A stretch of 64,000 nt of DNA from Neolewinella persica DSM 23188. GTDB lineage: Bacteria > Bacteroidota > Bacteroidia > Chitinophagales > Saprospiraceae. Below, in pieces: positions 35,701-44,777 of the stretch. The notes under the pieces were generated by a model. It was not told where the DNA came from. It saw only the letters and a program-made list of their open reading frames with translations, and did no database searches. The first letter of the stretch is position 1; every line of letters begins with the position of its first letter. The stretch lies in contig NZ_KB890428.1 in the NCBI RefSeq assembly GCF_000373105.1, forward strand, positions 48,728 through 112,727, given 5' to 3'. The position numbers were made by a program, and so were the translations under genes.

Positions 35701-38700
35701 ATTTGGTCGGGTCCGGCATTGGGCTTTAAGGTTACCGCTACCGATGCGGTATCGGAACAAGCACCGTTTGAATAGACAAAATCGTACGTTCCGAAATACT
35801 GGAAGGTCGTGATCGTAGTCGTCGGACTGTTGGGGGTCGTGATCGTAGCAGTACCCGGATTTCGAGCACTTGGCGTCCAGGTGCCCGTACCAGTAGCGGC
35901 CATCGTTACCGTTCCGCCCGGCAACGCCACACAATCAGCCATTTGATCGGGTCCGGCTTCTGGTTTTTCGGTGACGATTACCGACATGGTATCGGTACAG
36001 ACTCCCTGGGCCCAGATAAAGTTATAGGTGCCCACCGCCGTGAAATCAGTAATGGTCGTCGTGGGGCTACTCGTACTGGTAATGGTCGCCGCGCCGGGGT
36101 TACCCGTCTGCGCCGTCCACAAGCCAGTTCCGGTTGCCTCGGCGGCAACCGATCCACCCGGTAATGTGATGCACTCCAAGGCTAGGTCAGGTCCGGCATC
36201 CACTTTATCGGATACCACCACCTGGGCCGTATCGGTACACATCCCGTCGGTGAAAATAAACTGGTAGGTACCCGCAACTTCAAAGTCGGTGATGGTCGTA
36301 CCGGGGCTGGCATCGTTGGTAATGATCGCCGTACCCGGGTTACCGGCTTCCGCCGTCCAGGTACCCGTACCGCTGGCTGCCATAGTAGCCGAACCGCCCG
36401 GGAAGGACGGGACACAAGAAACCACCTGGTCCGGGCCCGCTTCGGGTTTAGCCGTCACGGTAATCTTCGCGGTATCCTGACAAGAACCATCGGACCAAAT
36501 AAAGAAGTAGTCGCCCACCGCACTGAACATGGTCACGTTTGTTTGTGAACTGCTATCATTGGCGATAGTCGCCGTACCGGGGTTACCCGCCTGGGCCGTC
36601 CAACTACCCTCGCCGAAGGCAAGTAAAGTAGACACACCACCGGGTAATACCGCACAGTCTGCCGTTTGGTCATCACCAGCATTGGGTTTTTCAGTGACGA
36701 TCAACTCCGGAATGACCGAAATAACCGTTAAGCTATCGCAAAGACACTGGCTGGCCCCCACTGGTGAATCCGGATCTTTGCTGATCCGCACCAATACGTT
36801 CTTGCCCGCGCAATCCACGCAATTCTCGATCGGAATAGCATCCGCGTAAGTATAGGTGTAGCTGCTGTCTACCATAAGGCCCTGATCGTAAACGAGGGGA
36901 TCAAAGGAAATATCGCCAGCCGTTACGGTACCGGAAGCATCCATATCGAGGAATACCTCCATGATCACGTCGGTTCCCGCCAGAAGCTCAGCACTTCCGC
37001 TGTTGGTCAGCAGCCCCGTAATGTCCAGATTGGATTCACTACCCACATTGTCGCAACCCTGAGTGAAGGTAGCTACGGCGGTGGGGGTGATGTTCGGTTT
37101 AAAACTTTGCAGCTGCACTGTATCGACCCCGTTTTCAATGCCCACCGGACAAATCGCATTGATGGTGACACAGTAAACACCGGTAGAAATAATGGTACTC
37201 AACCGGCTTACCTGTTCCGGTATAGGTGCACACTTATTGCTCCCTACCGACTCCTCGTACTGGAAAGTAAACTTGATGCTGTCGCCCGGCATCACGCCTG
37301 GTGGCACTTGCCAACTCAACTGCTTGGTCCCGTCGGGAAGGTTGAGCACTATCGGCTGCACGGGCGGTGCATTGTTCGCACCGGCTGCGGCGGCATTGTA
37401 AGATTGAAAACCATAATTCTCCGGCAGGGTGACCCGTACCGAATCCGTGGCACCGGTTTCGTCACCGCTCACCAGCAGGTATACGCTGTAGTCGTAGCCC
37501 GCACCCGGCGTACAGTCGTCGATTTGCTCGATGGTGATCGTTGGATTGGTGAAATAACTTAAAGTGGGCGCCCCGATGATGGATAGGGGAGGGGGATTGG
37601 TGTTAAACAGGCTGGTGATGTCACCACAGCCTACTTTGCCCGCAATCATACTCTGTATTTGAGAACCGGAAGTATAGCCACATCCCGTATTATACCCCAC
37701 TTGCAGCAGCATGATGTTTTCCGGATTTAAACTGACGTTACGCAACGTATCCGACAACGGCAGGGTCCAGCTATAAACACCGGCTTCCAGAATAGGATCT
37801 GCTACCGATACCCAGGCACCGGTACCCAATCTTAACCGCGTGTGTCCGGGTTCAATGAACGAATTCTGCGGCATCTTAAAGGAAACCTTCACCGAATTGG
37901 CATCCTGGGTCTGACTGTTGATGACCCGGAACTGAATCGTGTCTTCGACACAAAGATCTTTCAGCGGCGTAAACAGGCTGTCCACCATCTGCAATTCGCC
38001 CTCGAAGGTGACGTAATTGAAGGTGGCCCGGCGCGCATTAGCCTTGCAGGTGTACGCTTCCCACGATTCGGGGTAACCACTACAGGGCGTGCGGTCCGCA
38101 TAGATATCCAGCCGGTTGGCGTTACACGTAGTAAGGGTCGTGTGAATATTGAAACGCCGGTTACCACCGTTGGGAATATAACCAACCTGCCAGATATTAC
38201 TACCGGGTTCAGTAAATACCGTGGCACCCGTTACCTGGTCCACGATACTATCTATCACCACATCATCGCTGGGCGGTATGGCAATAAAGTCGTTTCCGTA
38301 AACGCCGGAGCTGCCTTTGTTGTACTGCACCGGCCAGATCACTTTGGGGCTATTCACCGAGATACTGCTACCGGCGTACTGGGTAAAGGAGTTGTTGTTA
38401 CCTCCGGGCCAGTTCAGGTTGGCGGTGACACCTCCGCCTACGCCTACCAGTGTAGTCGAATCTAACCGTAGCCCTTCGGTTACCTCGTAGTCCGTAAAGA
38501 AAGCAAAGCCCGTCGCAATATCGGCGTGATCCTTCACGCAACCGACCAAATTGGGCGGCGGGGTGTAGGTCATGCTCAGATCAAACTGCGAAATGGAATA
38601 CAGATTACTCTCTTCGGTGTCGTAGCCGTAAAAGGCGTGGATCGCCCGTAGGTCGAGCATGAGCGTATCGCCGGAATAGAAATACAACTCGGGCGGTAAC

Positions 38701-41700
38701 ACGTTATTTACCGGAGCAATACAGGACTCGATATTGGTACTCAAATAGGCCCTGACTGCCGTGATGGTCCAACGGCTGGACGCGGGATTGACAAACTTCA
38801 TGTACACCGGAGCAAGAATATTCCTCACTTCTCCGGGGAAGGGCGAGTTGTTACATCCGGAAGCATTTACTTGTGCACGGGAACCGATCCGAACGACGTT
38901 CGTTGTTCCGCAGCTGGGGCCACCACTTACCAGCGAAGAAGTTTGATCCCTGGTCATGTCCACCGTCTCGAACCTACAGATAACCGAGTCGCATTTGAAC
39001 TGCTCCGGGGGCTCCGGGGCCTGGACCAGGGAGGTATAGGGTACGTGCAGTAAATTCCATTCGATGACGTTCCAGCCGTAATGCGGCGTAGCGTAGGTCA
39101 GGTTTTGGACAAAATCGATGGTATCCCCATCCTGATAGGACGTTATCCCCGGAATGGTCAGCCCATCTCCGCCCTGCAGCGAGAGGTCCACCAAATAGGT
39201 ATTGTCGGTATTGACGCCCCGGGAGTTACCTACGGCATCAAAAACACCCACGCCGGGCCTGGTCAGTGTTACCCTCGGGAAGTCCTTTTCCAGAAATTCA
39301 TTACAGATTATTGCGGCGGGTAAAGAAACATAATCGATCGTACTTTTCATGTACAGATAAGGCACGCCCCCGGGTTTGGTGGTACGCACCACCATCCGGT
39401 AGTTCACTTGCAGGGTGTCCGTCCAGGTGATTCTTCTATCCTCTACTATATCGAAATTCAGCGATCCCGAGGCATCGGCCACCCCGTCACTGTTGTTGTC
39501 GGGGGCCCCGAAAGTCGACCGCATTTGATCAAATTCCAGGATTTGCAACCCATCGGCACAGGGGCCCGGACAGATGCTGTTCCATTCCATTCCGGCCTGG
39601 AAGTCGAAAGCACCCGATTCGATGCCCGGCTCGGTATTCGTACTGTCGATGTCGAAAAAGCGGGTCATGTACACCCGCCGCACCGCCGGGCCGGGGCATA
39701 GATTGACCACGTGGATGGCCAGCTCGAAATCGCCGCCACGGTAAGAATTGTCATAGCTGGCTTCGAAGGTACTCAGTGCCGTAGGCGGCAGGTCGCTGCG
39801 TTTGAAATAAACCAGGATGGTACTGTCGATCGCGGTCATGTCTTCTACCCGGTCGGCCTGCCATGCCTCGTTCGACCAGCTGCTCAGCCGGCCGAAGGTC
39901 GCGTCGAGATCACCGTCCCAGGCAATCCCGCCGTTCGTTTTAATTTTGATGTAAAATTGACTGCGCTCCGTAAAGAACGGCAGGTCCAATTCACCAGCTC
40001 TAAATAATAACCTCAGGGTGTCTTCTCCGTAGGCGCAGCGTTCCCGGTCCAGGTCGGTACTGTCAATCAGGGAGAAGCCGGAAAACCGGGCCAGGGGGTG
40101 CAAAGCACCAAAACCCGCCGTGTACGAAGGGATCGGTTCGGGATCACGACCATTATAAATCGTACTGGGGAAATTAGCCCGGCAGATTTGGTAAAGGCCG
40201 CCGGGACAACCCAGCCCCCGCCAGTACGTGCGCGCATCCACTACCCCCCCGACGGCGGGGCCAAAACGATACGCATAACAGGTATTACAAAAAACTCGGG
40301 AGCCTCCTCCACAAAAGTTTTGAGTGAAAGAATTATACTTTGTCACGGGGCCGGCCGTGCCGACCACGAAAGTGACCACCACGCTGTCTCCCGGGGCTAT
40401 TTCTTCCAGATCGATCAGGGTGTTACTCGGCTGATCAAAATTATCGAACGGATAAGGTTCCAGTACCCCAGCGGTGTTGCTCGCAACGTTGGTAAAGAAA
40501 AAATTACTTGCAAACACACTCCAATTCGGGTGGTAGCGCTCATCCCCGTCCCGGTAGACCCAGATGGAGTCCCGGTCAATGTAGTTCAAGCCCGTGACCA
40601 CCGGATGTACGTGTACGTCGATGGCGGGCGCGGTGGAATTATTTTTAATTATGTACTGGTAGGTTATGGGGCGGTTGTAAAGCTGTCCGGAGCTATCGCT
40701 CTTGATGTCGCTGATGATGGAGAGGGTCCGGGTGAGGTTGGGGATGTCCCCCATCGTTCCTCCGCCGGAGACGATAGCGGTGTTCACCAGTACCGTGTTG
40801 TTGGTGGTACCGTTCATACAGGTCTCCCCGTTACAACCCCAGTCGGCGCGAATGTTGCCGGAAACGGGCGTGGCGGAGCCAACCACCAGCAGGGTATCGT
40901 TGACGACTATACATTCGTTCTGGTCAAACTTGCCGTCGCCGTTACCCACGGTCATGAAGTCTGCGGCTTTTAGCACCGTCTGCCCCCTGGTGGTACCCGC
41001 ACCGCTGACCGTACCCAGGTCGAAGCTTTGGACCACGATACTGGGGTTGTTTTGCGTGTCGGTGACCGTCACCGAATCGACCGAACCGAAACCACCATTA
41101 CAGATGGTAACCGTCCGCACAAATGGGCTGTAACAACCTACCGAAGCGTTGGCATTCTCCAAGGTAATCGACAAAGACGGGAAGAGTATGGGGTAAGAGG
41201 GCGTTGTAGAGACCGCGGAAAAGGAGCAATCCCAAAAAACCTGGTAGCTGTTGGTGATGCTCGCCGCTTCGGTGGAAACATCACACGCTGCGGCGACGTC
41301 GAAACTGACGTCCACGGAACCACTACTTGGGATGTTCGCGATGTTGAAGGTCACCACGCGGTCATCCATGATGTTGCCACCGAAGGTAACACCGGTACCA
41401 CTTACCGAGCTGGGGACGTAGCTGATGCCCGGAGGCAGGCTGTCGCGGAAGATCATGTTATCGATGGTGGCCGGACTCAGGTTTTTGACCCGTACCGTAA
41501 AGGTTCCCGTCCCGCTACAGGTGGTCACGGTAGGCGTAACGAGGTACTCCATGGTGACCACGTTGTTCAGGGCGGGTGCACACTCGTAGCCCAATTTCAT
41601 CTTAGCCGAGTTGTTCAGGCTTACGGCGGGGAAGGTATTGACAAAGCCATCGCCTTCGGAAATTTGGCTCGTCGCCGGGATGGCGGTTTCGAAGATGCCG

Positions 41701-44066
41701 TCGTTGTTGTTGTCAATCAGCAAGATGGCTCCCTGAACTTCGGAGACGATCCTCAGGTCAACCGTACCCACCAAACCCGTTTTACTGACGTTCCAGGCCA
41801 GCGGCGTAGCTAAAGTAGCACCTCCCGGCAGGCCGGCTTCGGCTACCGGCGTGGTGGACAGGTCATTGTCGCTCAACAATAAATAGTTGTTGTTCACCAG
41901 GCTCGAAGGGTTGCTGATGCTGATCCGGTCGGTATTGACACTGACGGAGGTCTGCTGGTCCAGACAGCCGACTTTGTCCAGTCCGATCCCAAAGATGTTG
42001 TTGCTGTAAACGCTGTTCGCGGCGGCATCCCACACCACGGTTCCGTTGGAACTGGTGTAGTTGGTGGCGACCGTCTGATCGAGCGAAATGCCGTATTTTA
42101 CGGCCAGGTAAGTTTGGATTTTGTTGTGTTGGGCCGCATCGATGGGCCCTGGGTAAGCGATGAATTCGGCAATATCACTGTTCGGAATATTATTGCCCAG
42201 ATTGGACGTTCCCGCACGCCCGTTCAAGCCATTAAAGGTCCCACTTGATGCAAAAACCCGGTTATTCGAAGCCAGCACATTTTTAACACCGGGATAGGTT
42301 TGACCGGAAGTGGTACTGGCGTGAAAGCTGTATAACCTCGGTAAGGTATTATCCGGAATATTACCAAAAGGAGTGGTGACATCGGGGCCTCCCGGTCTCC
42401 AGAAAAGTGTGTTACTGAAAGGCATGTAAATGGCCAATTCGTTGCAGCAGCCACCACTTGCGGGACTCCTGAAAAAGTTAGCAGTTCCCAATGAGTTATT
42501 TACCCGCGTAACGGTATAAATATTAATATCATTGAGCGTATTATCTCCAGTAATACCTAAGGGGTTAGTCATCACATCACCCGTGAAATTTACGACCGGG
42601 TTGTTATTGATTGCCTCGTCGATTAACTCGGGTTGATTGGCCGCAAAAGCCTGACGATAGTCGACGTTGTTACCGCTAAAGTCGGGCCAGGTGTGTACCT
42701 TGCCGCCCTCAGACAGAACATCCTTAGCTTTAAGCCATAGTGCCATGTCGGCGGTAATGCCACCGGGAAAACAAGACTCCAGGTAACCGATTTTGAGTTT
42801 GGCAAAATTATCCAGCGACAAACCCTCGTAGGTGTTCGTATTACCCATGCTGGAAGTTGGGCTAAGCGCGGTTTCAAAAATGCCGTCGTTATTATTGTCC
42901 AGGAGGAGCACGGTATTGGCCGCCGGTGCCTCGATGGTGATGCCCACCGTACCCACGGTACCGGTTTTGCTGACGTTCCAAACCAGGGTGGAAGCCGCCA
43001 CCGCCCCGCCGGGCAGGCCTGGCTGAACCTGGGCGCCGCTCGAAAGGCCGTTATCACTCAGGAACAAAAAGTCTCCCTCGCCCAGGGCGGAAGGATTGTC
43101 CAAACGAATCAGGCTGGAGTTGACGCTTTGCGAGCCGAGTTGTTGCAGGCCACTGCCGCTGTCCTTACCGACTCCGAAGATATTTTGATTAAAATCACCG
43201 TTGAAAGTATTATCCCAGATGATGGTACCATCCGAGCGGACATAGTTGGTGAAGATCGTTTGGTCGAGGCTGATGCCGTATTTGACGGCGAGGTAACTTT
43301 CGACCTTGTTCCGCTCGGTGGGGGTAACTTCCCGGGTAAAAGCGATGATTTCTCCGAAGCTACCTCCGAAGGATTCTGCCCTCGGCGCTCGGCCCAGGTA
43401 AACCCTGCCGGGGACACCTGGAGCCGTTACTCCCGCCGGAGTCCGGTTTTCCCCGTTGTAATAAAAGAAGGCATTATTGGCGACATCGTCATTGCTGGTG
43501 GCCGTACTGATGGTCGGGATGATGTTGGAAGGAATCTGAGCATTTTCGACCCATCCATCTGCAAAAAAACCTACTGTATTACCATGTGGCCCAATTAACC
43601 AGTTGTTATCACCCTGGATCGCTCTTCGGCCGGCGGTAGACGTACTGGTACTGTTGTACACCGCAAAGAAAGTATAAGGGCGGTTGTACATCAGTACGTC
43701 GGTGTTCATGGCATCGAGTCCCAAGTCGAAATCCACCGAGGGATTGCAGTTGAAAAGGGCGGACGAAGCGGTGTATTGCGGCCGCCGGTCGCTGAATCCT
43801 TGCGTGGTAGTGTATGCACCGGGGCCCTGATCGGCCCATTCGGAAATGCCGCCTCCAGCTACCGTCACCCCGGCATCACCTTTCAGCCAGAGCTTAAGGT
43901 TGGCGCTTACCCCGCCCGGCGCTTGGCCGTATGCCGTGTAAGATGCAAATAGAATGCAAAACGTAGCCAGAAGGAGCATTATTAACCCACGGCGTGCCAC
44001 GCTTACCCGGTTAGGCTTGCTGGGATTAAATTTAAAGGACAGTTTCATAGAATAGGTCGTTTTCAT
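32733..44066 (-). CDS. giant secreted Ig-like repeat protein, 3777 residues
   Basis: An exported protein with a signal at about residues 25-48 (LIMLLLATFCILFASYTAYG). Residues ~49-830 hold two copies of a LamG/DUF8202-like domain (LWLKGDAGV..., YLAVKYGISLDQ). DUF11-like segments follow at ~850-960 and further on. Residues ~2457-3267 are ten tandem ~80-residue Ig-like repeats of the type KPxAGPDQ...GTGTWT...NPGTA...GTYxFIW...CxDT. Further Ig-like domains close the protein, which ends at two TAG stops in a row with no recognisable sorting domain. An in-frame ATG at 44048 is an alternative start. Such proteins act as adhesins or surface filaments; partner and ligand are unknown. Confidence 0.85.
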   Translation of the reverse strand: MKTTYSMKLSFKFNPSKPNRVSVARRGLIMLLLATFCILFASYTAYGQAPGGVSANLKLWLKGDAGVTVAGGGISEWADQGPGAYTTTQGFSDRRPQYTASSALFNCNPSVDFDLGLDAMNTDVLMYNRPYTFFAVYNSTSTSTAGRRAIQGDNNWLIGPHGNTVGFFADGWVENAQIPSNIIPTISTATSNDDVANNAFFYYNGENRTPAGVTAPGVPGRVYLGRAPRAESFGGSFGEIIAFTREVTPTERNKVESYLAVKYGISLDQTIFTNYVRSDGTIIWDNTFNGDFNQNIFGVGKDSGSGLQQLGSQSVNSSLIRLDNPSALGEGDFLFLSDNGLSSGAQVQPGLPGGAVAASTLVWNVSKTGTVGTVGITIEAPAANTVLLLDNNNDGIFETALSPTSSMGNTNTYEGLSLDNFAKLKIGYLESCFPGGITADMALWLKAKDVLSEGGKVHTWPDFSGNNVDYRQAFAANQPELIDEAINNNPVVNFTGDVMTNPLGITGDNTLNDINIYTVTRVNNSLGTANFFRSPASGGCCNELAIYMPFSNTLFWRPGGPDVTTPFGNIPDNTLPRLYSFHASTTSGQTYPGVKNVLASNNRVFASSGTFNGLNGRAGTSNLGNNIPNSDIAEFIAYPGPIDAAQHNKIQTYLAVKYGISLDQTVATNYTSSNGTVVWDAAANSVYSNNIFGIGLDKVGCLDQQTSVSVNTDRISISNPSSLVNNNYLLLSDNDLSTTPVAEAGLPGGATLATPLAWNVSKTGLVGTVDLRIVSEVQGAILLIDNNNDGIFETAIPATSQISEGDGFVNTFPAVSLNNSAKMKLGYECAPALNNVVTMEYLVTPTVTTCSGTGTFTVRVKNLSPATIDNMIFRDSLPPGISYVPSSVSGTGVTFGGNIMDDRVVTFNIANIPSSGSVDVSFDVAAACDVSTEAASITNSYQVFWDCSFSAVSTTPSYPILFPSLSITLENANASVGCYSPFVRTVTICNGGFGSVDSVTVTDTQNNPSIVVQSFDLGTVSGAGTTRGQTVLKAADFMTVGNGDGKFDQNECIVVNDTLLVVGSATPVSGNIRADWGCNGETCMNGTTNNTVLVNTAIVSGGGTMGDIPNLTRTLSIISDIKSDSSGQLYNRPITYQYIIKNNSTAPAIDVHVHPVVTGLNYIDRDSIWVYRDGDERYHPNWSVFASNFFFTNVASNTAGVLEPYPFDNFDQPSNTLIDLEEIAPGDSVVVTFVVGTAGPVTKYNSFTQNFCGGGSRVFCNTCYAYRFGPAVGGVVDARTYWRGLGCPGGLYQICRANFPSTIYNGRDPEPIPSYTAGFGALHPLARFSGFSLIDSTDLDRERCAYGEDTLRLLFRAGELDLPFFTERSQFYIKIKTNGGIAWDGDLDATFGRLSSWSNEAWQADRVEDMTAIDSTILVYFKRSDLPPTALSTFEASYDNSYRGGDFELAIHVVNLCPGPAVRRVYMTRFFDIDSTNTEPGIESGAFDFQAGMEWNSICPGPCADGLQILEFDQMRSTFGAPDNNSDGVADASGSLNFDIVEDRRITWTDTLQVNYRMVVRTTKPGGVPYLYMKSTIDYVSLPAAIICNEFLEKDFPRVTLTRPGVGVFDAVGNSRGVNTDNTYLVDLSLQGGDGLTIPGITSYQDGDTIDFVQNLTYATPHYGWNVIEWNLLHVPYTSLVQAPEPPEQFKCDSVICRFETVDMTRDQTSSLVSGGPSCGTTNVVRIGSRAQVNASGCNNSPFPGEVRNILAPVYMKFVNPASSRWTITAVRAYLSTNIESCIAPVNNVLPPELYFYSGDTLMLDLRAIHAFYGYDTEESNLYSISQFDLSMTYTPPPNLVGCVKDHADIATGFAFFTDYEVTEGLRLDSTTLVGVGGGVTANLNWPGGNNNSFTQYAGSSISVNSPKVIWPVQYNKGSSGVYGNDFIAIPPSDDVVIDSIVDQVTGATVFTEPGSNIWQVGYIPNGGNRRFNIHTTLTTCNANRLDIYADRTPCSGYPESWEAYTCKANARRATFNYVTFEGELQMVDSLFTPLKDLCVEDTIQFRVINSQTQDANSVKVSFKMPQNSFIEPGHTRLRLGTGAWVSVADPILEAGVYSWTLPLSDTLRNVSLNPENIMLLQVGYNTGCGYTSGSQIQSMIAGKVGCGDITSLFNTNPPPLSIIGAPTLSYFTNPTITIEQIDDCTPGAGYDYSVYLLVSGDETGATDSVRVTLPENYGFQSYNAAAAGANNAPPVQPIVLNLPDGTKQLSWQVPPGVMPGDSIKFTFQYEESVGSNKCAPIPEQVSRLSTIISTGVYCVTINAICPVGIENGVDTVQLQSFKPNITPTAVATFTQGCDNVGSESNLDITGLLTNSGSAELLAGTDVIMEVFLDMDASGTVTAGDISFDPLVYDQGLMVDSSYTYTYADAIPIENCVDCAGKNVLVRISKDPDSPVGASQCLCDSLTVISVIPELIVTEKPNAGDDQTADCAVLPGGVSTLLAFGEGSWTAQAGNPGTATIANDSSSQTNVTMFSAVGDYFFIWSDGSCQDTAKITVTAKPEAGPDQVVSCVPSFPGGSATMAASGTGTWTAEAGNPGTAIITNDASPGTTITDFEVAGTYQFIFTDGMCTDTAQVVVSDKVDAGPDLALECITLPGGSVAAEATGTGLWTAQTGNPGAATITSTSSPTTTITDFTAVGTYNFIWAQGVCTDTMSVIVTEKPEAGPDQMADCVALPGGTVTMAATGTGTWTPSARNPGTATITTPNSPTTTITTFQYFGTYDFVYSNGACSDTASVAVTLKPNAGPDQIACVTTLPTSTTTMQGVGLGTWTADPANPGTATIDFPTSQTTSITGFSAYGTYTFYLTYEGCADTAMVEVQDKPDAGPDQTTECLESFPGGTATMAAAAGIGTWVEEPGNPGTSTIVSTTSNTTVINTFSAPGTYKYVWSDGPCTDTAFVFVFAKPDAGADQMVDCAALPGGTATMTATGTGTWSPAAGNPGTAVIATVNSPTTDITTFSAAGTYEFVWTNEDMCTDTASIVVTAQPNAGANQLADCVVFPGGSVTMAAVGTGMWTEQAGNPGSSVITTPNSNTTTITTFSAAGVYNYIWTNAAGCADTTFVTVTAKPSSGPDQMLSCIPTQPGGSVTMAATGMGAWRAQAGNPGMAVITFNRVPTTTITAFTLPGTYNFIWTDEVTGCTDTVAITTTFVPDAGPNQVVCRGSSTALTASIDLSGTWTADGANPPGARLGATTDGVSMVDFELTASGVFNFIYTVAGCTPDVMSVTIKDLPTATFTTTPSTCADSESNDDGMITLATQTEATHFGVSTLDAVSYDGPMSIGGVMPITGLPVVKENIPITGGTYIVRVFNGSDDCFTDVPVTLASSSCCETPTANAITVRGTCTNALVPNDDARIVLMGSTNADAYGISEGTSYSGPAYPGTALGTAPFDLKSDVPNAGATYTVRIFNNSNTCFWDTTIVVPATPCIYDPIGYFYCEETGKIIPGGSFSASGPGVILIIEDGSTGRYQFETDGTPGVYTMSFTAPPGYAFSTTHLASAGPLDPTGQPDPFEVGSGTTDGAFMDDFSPGANLFYLSFIYEAGDPEIVLNNIPLSGCCTAPPELTVNDSTTCAGTVLDLSSLVTTDSPPENVSYYRTQADAIAGTNPLVNNYVAPGDTTTYYVRSASASDCFSTEPVAVNVLPSPVPVIAGTAGANATCSGVAVNLADLVLNADGGVLTFYAKRADAEAATAPISATVSPTTATNYYVRSTVTSGSVSCYGVAEITVVIAAADCVAPTVTRN
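34265..36695 (-). repeat. ten tandem ~240-bp Ig-like repeat units within the giant gene
   Basis: Each unit encodes ~80 residues, starting with (K/Q/V)PxAGPDQ and ending with CxDTxxVxVT. The first unit starts near 36695 and the last, more divergent one ends near 34265. The repeats favour copy-number change by recombination. Confidence 0.85.
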
Positions 44067-44257
44067 GAGTAGTCAAAAAGGATTGGATCAAAGCCTTTTC
44101 GCTCGCGACGAAAGGCAGATCCACTAAGAATAAAAATCTCGTACATTACAGGTTACCAGCTCATTACGCTTATCAATATTCAGATAATTGACTGGCAGTC
44201 TCTAAGTGACTTTAGCACTTACTAGACATTATTCCGAATTAGATAATTGCTATCGCA

Positions 44258-44402
44258 AACCAAATTACCGAGCCGCCGGTAGACAGTCCTGGCCTACCGG
44301 GGCAAGGTCCAAAAGGCAATTACTCGAAATGGGTGAGCAGGGGAAAAAACGGTTTGAATTCCATGAGAGGGTGTTATGTAATGAGAGACAATTAAAACAA
44401 TG
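44258..44402 (-). promoter_or_regulatory. conserved leader with covarying hairpin, copy 1
   Basis: This stretch lies ~190-335 bp upstream of the 3777-residue gene and aligns over ~145 bp with 63361-63502 upstream of the 3720-residue gene. A 24-bp run (44376-44399) and the GGTTTGAATTCCATGAGA stretch are identical. The hairpin CCGGTAG/CTACCGG (44276-44282, 44294-44300) is extended by GCC/GGC with one bulge. At pair 44279-44297 it is G-C here and A-T in the other copy, a compensatory change. It may be a structured leader RNA; it matches no riboswitch I can name. Confidence 0.7.
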
Positions 44403-44479
44403 CGTAAATTGGAAAGTCGGACAGTTACTTTCCACTGGCCAAAGTTGAGTCTACGGTGAATGTTATGACGAATAAAGAG

Positions 44480-44500
44480 GGGGGACAAAAGAGGGGACAA
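44480..44500 (-). promoter_or_regulatory. 21-bp direct-repeat box upstream of the 3777-residue gene
   Basis: The plus strand reads GGGGACAA, 4 bp, GGGGACAA (44481-44500), preceded by G. It matches the boxes at 46513-46533 (19/21, other orientation relative to its gene) and 63586-63606 (19/21). On the gene strand it is followed by TTTATTCG and, ~22 bp on, AACTTTG, which could be -33 and -7 elements. Confidence 0.65.
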
Positions 44501-44777
44501 GCTAATTTTAGGAGATGAAAGCCAATGAATATGGGGGTAAAAAGAATTTCCACTGCGCTTATGGGGTGCCATTTTTCTAAAAAATAAAGCCTTCCATTCG
44601 CAATCACCCCGTTTTTTAACCCGACAGGAACCATTATCCTTTGATCTCGGGTACGTTAACAGGAATTTCTTGATTCCAGGATCCGGACTGAATCGCAGGG
44701 CCTATCAAAGACTACATATAAAGGCTTTCTGACGGGAACAAGTACGGCACTCCAGTATACCTGCTAATAAATTAATA
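44501..44777. other. stretch between the regulator stop and the giant-gene control region
   Basis: No gene, clear hairpin terminator or repeat is seen in this 277-bp stretch. Confidence 0.5.

Noticed and set aside
34974..35729. 251-codon plus-strand frame
   Set aside because: It lies opposite the Ig-like repeat array of the 3777-residue gene, shows the same repeat period, and has no motif. It is a shadow of the real gene.
44350..44372. tRNA-like T-loop GGTTTGAATTCC
   Set aside because: No cloverleaf, acceptor stem or anticodon arm surrounds it; it is part of the conserved leader.
44258..44402. Known riboswitch such as c-di-GMP (GEMM)
   Set aside because: The conserved core sequences of GEMM and other riboswitches I know are absent, so it is listed as an unnamed leader.
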